A stretch of 64,000 nucleotides of DNA. Origin: Streptomyces humidus (GTDB lineage: Bacteria; Actinomycetota; Actinomycetes; Streptomycetales; Streptomycetaceae). Both the position numbers and the translations under genes were made by a program. A model generated the notes under the pieces. It was not told the origin of the DNA. It saw only the letters and a program-made list of their open reading frames with translations, and ran no database searches. The stretch lies in assembly GCF_014649655.1 (NCBI RefSeq), contig NZ_BMTL01000035.1:44211-108210 (forward strand). Reading direction: 5' to 3'. Numbering within the stretch: position 1 is the stretch's first letter; every line of letters begins with the position of its first letter. Of this stretch, positions 59,771-64,000 are shown one piece after another.

Positions 59771-59796
59771 CGGGAGGGAAAGCGCTTTCTCTCCCG
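59771..59796. promoter_or_regulatory. LacI-type palindrome/hairpin before the alpha-mannosidase
   Basis: The core GAAAGCGCTTTC (59778-59789) is a perfect 12-bp palindrome with the central GCGC of LacI-family operators. Flanking CGGGAG/CTCCCG extend the symmetry to 26 bp with one mismatched pair. It starts 6 bp after the GH4 stop and may also act as an attenuating hairpin. Confidence 0.65.
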
Positions 59797-59882
59797 GTCC
59801 GCCAGGCAACCGGACCCCGGTCCGTTCAGCACCCGGCCCCCGGGCCTCCCCGCACTTCGTGGTCCCTCACTGGAGATTCCCC

Positions 59883-62800
59883 ATGCATGACGAACGCCGC
59901 CGCATCGAGGAGCGCGTCGAGCGCGTCCACCACCAGCGCGTCAAGCCCGCGATCTACGCGGCCACCGTCCCCCTCGAGGTCGAGGCCTGGCAGGCGCCGG
60001 GGGAGCCCGTGCCGTTCGCGGAGGCCGCGGCCGCCGCCTACGAGCCCTTCGCGATGGACACCCCCTGGGGCCCGCCCTGGGGCACCACCTGGTTCCGGAT
60101 GCGCGGACAGGTGCCCGCCGAATGGGCCGGCCGGCGCGTCGAGGCCGTCATCGACCTCGGCTTCGTCGGCGACTGGCCCGGCAACCAGGCCGAGGCCCTC
60201 GTCCACCGCACCGACGGGACGCCGCTGAAGGCGGTCAACCCGCTCAACCAGTACGTGCCGATCGGCAACCCGGCGCAGGGCGGGGAGAGCATCGACTACC
60301 TCGTCGAGGCGGCCTCCAACCCGGACATCCTGGCGAACGACTTCGCGGCGCCGACCCTGCTCGGCGACGTCCTGACCGCGGGCGACCGGCCGCTCTACAC
60401 GTTCCGCCGCGCCGACATCGCCGTCCTCGACGAGGAGGTCTGGCACCTCGACCTCGACCTCCAGGTGCTGCGCGAACTCATGGTCCACCTCGGCGAGCAC
60501 GAGCCGCGCCGCCACGAGATCATGCACGCCCTGGACCGGGCCATGGACGCCCTCGACCTGGACGACGTCTCCGGCAGCGCCGCCGCCGTGCGCGAGGTGC
60601 TCGCCCCGGTCCTGGCCCGCCCCGCCCACGCCAGCGCCCACACCATCTCCGGCGTCGGCCACGCGCACATCGACTCCGCCTGGCTGTGGCCGATCCGCGA
60701 GACCAAGCGCAAGACCTCCCGCACCTTCTCCAACGTCACCGCGCTCGCCGAGGAGTACGACGACTTCATCTTCGCCTGCTCGCAGGCCCAGCAGTACGAG
60801 TGGGTGCGCGACAACTACCCGCAGGTGTGGGCGCGGATCCAGGAGTCGGTGAAGAAGGGGCAGTGGGCGCCGGTCGGCGGCATGTGGGTCGAGTCCGACG
60901 GCAACCTGCCCGGCGGCGAGGCCATCGCCCGCCAACTGGTCCACGGCAAGCGGTTCTTCATCGAGCACTTCGGCATCGAGACCAAGGGCGTCTGGCTGCC
61001 GGACTCCTTCGGCTACAACGCCGCCTACCCGCAGCTCGCCAAGCTCGCCGGCAACGACTGGTTCCTCACCCAGAAGATCTCCTGGAACCAGACCAACAAG
61101 TTCCCCCACCACACCTTCTGGTGGGAGGGCATCGACGGCACCCGCATCTTCACGCACTTCCCGCCCATCGACACCTACAACGCCCGGTTCAGCGGTGAGG
61201 AGATGGACCGCGCGGTGCGCAACTACTCGGAGAAGGGCGGCGGCACCCGGTCGCTGGCCCCCTTCGGCTGGGGCGACGGCGGCGGCGGCCCCACCCGCGA
61301 GATCATGGAACGGGCCCGTCGGCTGGCTGACCTGGAGGGCTCGCCGAAGGTCGTCGTCCAGCACCCCGACGCGTTCTTCGCCAAGGCCCGCGCCGAGTAC
61401 CCGGACGCGCCCGTCTGGGTCGGCGAGCTCTACCTGGAGCTGCACCGCGCCACCTACACCACCCAGGCCCGCTCCAAGCAGGGCAACCGGCGCAGTGAAC
61501 ACAAGCTGCGCGAGGCCGAGTTGTGGGCGACGACGGCCGCGCTGCACGCGCCGGGCTACGCCTACCCGTACGAGAAGCTGGACCGGCTGTGGAAGACGGT
61601 GCTGCTGCACCAGTTCCACGACATCCTGCCGGGTTCCTCCATCGCCTGGGTGCACCGGGAGGCCGAGGCCGAATACGCCCGGGTCGCCGAGGAACTGGAG
61701 ACGCTGACGGCCGAGGCGGTCGCCGCGCTGGGCGCCGGCCGGCCGGGCGAGCAGCCGGACGCCTCGCCCCGGGTGTTCAACACCAGCCCGTTCGCCCGCG
61801 CCGAGGTGGTGCGCACACCGCAGGGCCGGCCGGTGTACGTCGAGGCGCCCGCGAACGGCAGCGCGCCGCTGACCGGAGCGCGCCCGCCGCAGCCGGTGAC
61901 GGTCTCCGGCCGCGTGCTCGACAACGGACTGGTCCGGGTGGAGATCGCGGACGACGGCACCCTCTCCTCGGTGTACGACCTGCGGGCGGACCGCGAGGTC
62001 CTCGCCGACGCCGGCAACCTGCTGCGCCTGCACACCGACCTCCCGAACTGCTGGGACGCCTGGGACATCGACAAGCACTACCAGAACCGCTACACCGACC
62101 TGCTGGAGCCGGACGCGGTGACGGTCGTCGAGGAGGACCCGCTGGTCGGCGCGATCCGGGTCACGCGCTCCTTCGGCAAGGGCTCGACGATCACCCAGAC
62201 CATCACGCTGCGGGCGGGCAGCCCCCGCGTCGACTTCGAGACCGACATCGACTGGCACGAGGCGGAGAAGATCCTCAAGGCGGCGTTCCCGGTGGACATC
62301 CGCGCACCGCACTCCTCCGCCGAGATCCAGTTCGGCCACATCCAGCGCCCCACCCACACCAACACCAGCTGGGAGGCGGCCCGGTTCGAGGTCTCCGGCC
62401 ACCGCTGGGTGCACATCGGCGAGCCCGGATACGGCGTCGCCGTCGTCAACGACTCCACCTACGGCCACGACGTCTCCCGTACCGTCCGCGAGGACGGCGG
62501 CACCACCACCACCGTCCGCCTCAGCCTCGTCCGCGCCCCGCGCATCCCGGACCCCGAGGCAGACCAGGGCCGGCATCGCTTCGTCTACGCGCTGCTTCCC
62601 GGCGCGAGCATCGAGGACGCGGTCGCCGAGGGCTACGCCCTCAACCTCCCGCTGCGCGTGGCGGACGCGGCCGACGCACCCGGCCCGATCGTCTCCGTGG
62701 ACGGCGACGGCATCACCGTCGAGGCGGTCAAGCTCGCCGACGACGAGTCCGGCGACGTCGTCGTACGGCTCTACGAGTCGCGCGGCGGCCGGGCCACGGG

Positions 62801-62963
62801 CGTCCTGCGCACGGGGTTCCCGCTCGTGGGCGCCAAGGTCACCGATCTGCTGGAGCGGCCGCTGGAGCCGGCCGACCTCGCCCGGGACGGCGGGATCGCC
62901 GTAACCCTGCGTCCCTTCCAGATCCTGACGCTCCGTCTGGAACGCGCCGTCGCCGGCCGCTGA
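59883..62963 (+). CDS. Alpha-mannosidase, GH38
   Basis: A 1026-residue zinc-dependent retaining alpha-mannosidase. The catalytic domain begins around residue 255 with GHAHIDSAWLWPIRETKRK (zinc ligands H and D). VGGMWVESDGNLPGGE follows, and the nucleophile Asp374 is in LPDSFGYNAAYPQ. A helical bundle follows with HQFHDILPGSSI, and beta-sandwich domains fill the C-terminal half (DNGLVRVEI, NCWDAWDIDKHY). There is no signal peptide, so it is cytosolic. The ATG at 59883 has GGAG 8 nt upstream. A LacI-type palindrome lies about 90 bp upstream, so it may have its own control. It would release mannose from imported mannosides, complementing the galactosidase and GH4 enzymes. Confidence 0.94.
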   Translation: MHDERRRIEERVERVHHQRVKPAIYAATVPLEVEAWQAPGEPVPFAEAAAAAYEPFAMDTPWGPPWGTTWFRMRGQVPAEWAGRRVEAVIDLGFVGDWPGNQAEALVHRTDGTPLKAVNPLNQYVPIGNPAQGGESIDYLVEAASNPDILANDFAAPTLLGDVLTAGDRPLYTFRRADIAVLDEEVWHLDLDLQVLRELMVHLGEHEPRRHEIMHALDRAMDALDLDDVSGSAAAVREVLAPVLARPAHASAHTISGVGHAHIDSAWLWPIRETKRKTSRTFSNVTALAEEYDDFIFACSQAQQYEWVRDNYPQVWARIQESVKKGQWAPVGGMWVESDGNLPGGEAIARQLVHGKRFFIEHFGIETKGVWLPDSFGYNAAYPQLAKLAGNDWFLTQKISWNQTNKFPHHTFWWEGIDGTRIFTHFPPIDTYNARFSGEEMDRAVRNYSEKGGGTRSLAPFGWGDGGGGPTREIMERARRLADLEGSPKVVVQHPDAFFAKARAEYPDAPVWVGELYLELHRATYTTQARSKQGNRRSEHKLREAELWATTAALHAPGYAYPYEKLDRLWKTVLLHQFHDILPGSSIAWVHREAEAEYARVAEELETLTAEAVAALGAGRPGEQPDASPRVFNTSPFARAEVVRTPQGRPVYVEAPANGSAPLTGARPPQPVTVSGRVLDNGLVRVEIADDGTLSSVYDLRADREVLADAGNLLRLHTDLPNCWDAWDIDKHYQNRYTDLLEPDAVTVVEEDPLVGAIRVTRSFGKGSTITQTITLRAGSPRVDFETDIDWHEAEKILKAAFPVDIRAPHSSAEIQFGHIQRPTHTNTSWEAARFEVSGHRWVHIGEPGYGVAVVNDSTYGHDVSRTVREDGGTTTTVRLSLVRAPRIPDPEADQGRHRFVYALLPGASIEDAVAEGYALNLPLRVADAADAPGPIVSVDGDGITVEAVKLADDESGDVVVRLYESRGGRATGVLRTGFPLVGAKVTDLLERPLEPADLARDGGIAVTLRPFQILTLRLERAVAGR

Positions 62964-63189
62964 CGCAGCCCTTGGGGGCGGGCGCGACCGGGCGTCCCGT
63001 CCGCCCCGCCCGCTCACCCGGAAACGCTGTGCGCCGGGCAGGAGTTCGACCCCGCCGATGCGCCCCTCTTCCCCTGACGCCAGGCCGGGATGTGCAACAG
63101 ATCGAAGGCCGGAGGAGGGATCCGAGAGCGCGCCGAGGCCGTGCACGGGACGGCGCGCGGGCTTCCGGGCGGCCACCGCCACGGACCGG

Positions 63190-63229
63190 GCACTGCTCCC
63201 GGCGCACGGCCGTCCGCCGGGAGCAGTGC
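63190..63229. repeat. Perfect 15-bp hairpin
   Basis: Arms 63190-63204 (GCACTGCTCCCGGCG) and 63215-63229 are exact reverse complements around a 10-nt loop. Confidence 0.75.
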
Positions 63230-63244
63230 GCGGGCGGCATGCGT

Positions 63245-63289
63245 TCGGGTCGGTCGGCCGCTCCCCGTGACAGCGGCCGACCGACCCGA
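63245..63289. repeat. Perfect 18-bp hairpin
   Basis: Arms 63245-63262 and 63272-63289 (core GGGTCGGTCGGCCGCT) are exact reverse complements around a 9-nt loop. It may be the distal terminator of the alpha-mannosidase transcript, although it lies about 280 bp beyond the stop. Confidence 0.75.
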
Positions 63290-63439
63290 TCCCCCGTTCC
63301 CCCGGGAATCCCCCGTCGATTCCCGTTCTTCCCCCGTGGATCCCCGTGCTTCCCCCGAGACCCCGGTGTTCCCCCGGCTCCCCCGCGGGGTCTTTCCCTC
63401 TTAGGAGCAGGCGCCCCGGCCCCTGATACACCTTCCGGG

Positions 63440-63471
63440 AAAAAAAATCCCCCGGACCGCAATCCGGGGGA
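63440..63471 (-). terminator. Intrinsic terminator for leftward transcription
   Basis: A stem TCCCCCGGA/TCCGGGGGA (63448-63456 with 63463-63471) is followed, on the minus strand, by eight T residues (63440-63447). This textbook rho-independent form is uncommon in this GC-rich genome. Confidence 0.75.
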
Positions 63472-63927
63472 ACTCGGGGAGGTGCGGCGGCTTCGGGGGA
63501 TGTCGGCCGGTGAAGTCCGCCGCGGTCTTCAGCGCGGTGAGGATCCGCGCCCGCACTGCCGCAGGGGGACTGCAGAGGGACTGCATAGGGATGCACCACT
63601 GTGCAGGGGGTGCGCAACAGAGCCGGTACGGACCGATCGGCGTATCAAGAAGCGTGACGCGACCGGACCGTACCGCTTAGCTGAATCTCTGTTCCCCTGT
63701 TCTCCGCGGGTGTTCTCCGAGGGCCCAGGCCGGCGTCCGGGCTACCGGGATTCATTCGCAGTGCATCGGGCTTCAGGACTCTGCTGATCAGCCAGGTGGT
63801 GAAGCGAATCTGGTGGTCGCGAGGCGGAGCGTCGCAATGTCGTTCCGGCGGAGCTGGACTGTGCCGCGAGAACGGTGACGGATCGTACGAACGTTCCCCA
63901 TGGCGGTGCGTGTGCGACATGTCTAGT

Positions 63928-64000
63928 GTGATCGTCATGCAGCTCCGGTACGCCTTCAGGGTGCGACACGAGGTCGCACCGCTCAAGCGGATAAATCGGG
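63928..64000 (+). mobile_element. Possible 5' end of a TnpB-type (IS605 accessory) gene, cut by window edge
   Basis: From GTG 63928/ATG 63937 the frame reads VIVMQLRYAFRV, the usual opening of actinobacterial IS200/IS605 TnpB proteins, RNA-guided nucleases that accompany such elements. The next codons (RHEVAPLKRINR) do not match the family as I know it, so this may be a truncated or frame-damaged copy. No TnpA-like gene is recognisable upstream in the window. Confidence 0.4.

Larger units (their letters stand above)
62964..63927. other. Gene-poor right end: hairpins, G-rich tract, minus-strand terminator
   Basis: No convincing gene. Contents in order: two perfect hairpins (63190-63229 and 63245-63289); a C-rich plus strand / G-rich minus strand tract at about 63290-63395 with TTCCCCCG-like units; an intrinsic terminator for leftward transcription at 63440-63471; and short openings such as a 61-codon minus frame 63401-63586 (MQSLCSPPAAVRARILTALK...) whose 3' part is the terminator itself. 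Reading the G-rich tract as protein gives a collagen-like artefact. Confidence 0.5.

Noticed and set aside
63290..63395. CRISPR-like array of TTCCCCCG units
   Set aside because: The units are only about 8 bp with irregular 10-20 bp spacing and no constant repeat of 25-40 bp; it is simple G/C-rich repetition.
62839..63462. Collagen-like minus-strand frame with repeated Gly-x-x units
   Set aside because: It arises from translating the GGGGGA-type tract and the 3' end of the alpha-mannosidase; no start or SD, and half of it is antisense to a sure gene.
63645..63986. 113-codon minus-strand ORF at the right end
   Set aside because: It has no SD or family similarity, with Cys/His/Arg/Pro-rich composition, and it runs antisense across the TnpB-like start.

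Overview
The window is chromosomal DNA of a Streptomyces-type actinomycete. The evidence is very high GC with GC-rich third codon positions, frequent GTG/TTG starts, 4-bp ATGA/GTGA gene overlaps, Tat and lipoprotein exports, WYL, MarR and IclR regulators, and pentose-phosphate genes in the order known from Streptomyces. From memory, the block from the FAPy-type GTP cyclohydrolase II to zwf resembles the S. coelicolor SCO665x-666x neighbourhood. No rRNA, tRNA or CRISPR array was seen.

Layout. 1-3.6 kb: the 3' end of an ebo metabolite-traffic operon (eboE, eboF) followed by a cytochrome P450. 3.8-9.1 kb: a four-gene operon (GNAT, Opp-type binding lipoprotein, fused Opp-type double permease, MFS exporter) behind a near-consensus Zur box. 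9.4-16.6 kb: a CDP-alcohol phosphatidyltransferase diverging from a biosynthetic-looking cluster. That cluster has a BchC-like dehydrogenase, a PTPS/QueD-fold protein lacking its catalytic residues, a glycosyltransferase, a methyltransferase, a flippase-like membrane protein, a creatininase-family FAPy deformylase candidate, and a GTP cyclohydrolase II with the Met120 switch that makes FAPy. 16.9-21.8 kb: a saccharopine-dehydrogenase-like enzyme, a serine hydrolase, and a TetR-controlled MFS exporter with a 17-bp palindromic operator.

21.8-28.3 kb is an accessory patch. It holds inverted repeats, a small secreted protein, an XRE-nSTAND1-WD40 signalling NTPase of the conflict/defence type, an IS5-like transposase stub abutting a decapitated alpha/beta hydrolase, and a decayed small secreted protein. 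28.5-31.9 kb: a leaf-repeat membrane protein, and a WYL regulator diverging from a VOC/ABM gene pair across a 9-7-9 palindrome. 32.3-38.3 kb: gnd-pgi-opcA-zwf, followed upstream by tal and tkt genes that have each lost their whole interior but keep both ends. 39-41 kb: a secreted GH16-CBM6 glucanase with a LacI-type operator, and a GNAT. 41.2-46.5 kb: IclR and MarR genes diverging from an SDR/amidohydrolase/acyl-CoA ligase/MaoC catabolic operon.

46.6-63 kb is a large glycan-utilisation locus around a DeoR regulator. Leftward run a PfkB kinase, an ABC sugar importer, a GH2 beta-galactosidase, a Tat-exported metallophosphoesterase with a LamG-like domain, and a Tat-exported PHP hydrolase. Rightward run DeoR, a GH4 glycosidase and a GH38 alpha-mannosidase. 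The set suggests uptake and dismantling of a phosphorylated or heterogeneous glycan. The last kilobase has no clear gene. It holds two long perfect hairpins, a G-rich tract, a minus-strand intrinsic terminator and, at the edge, what looks like the first codons of a TnpB-type gene.
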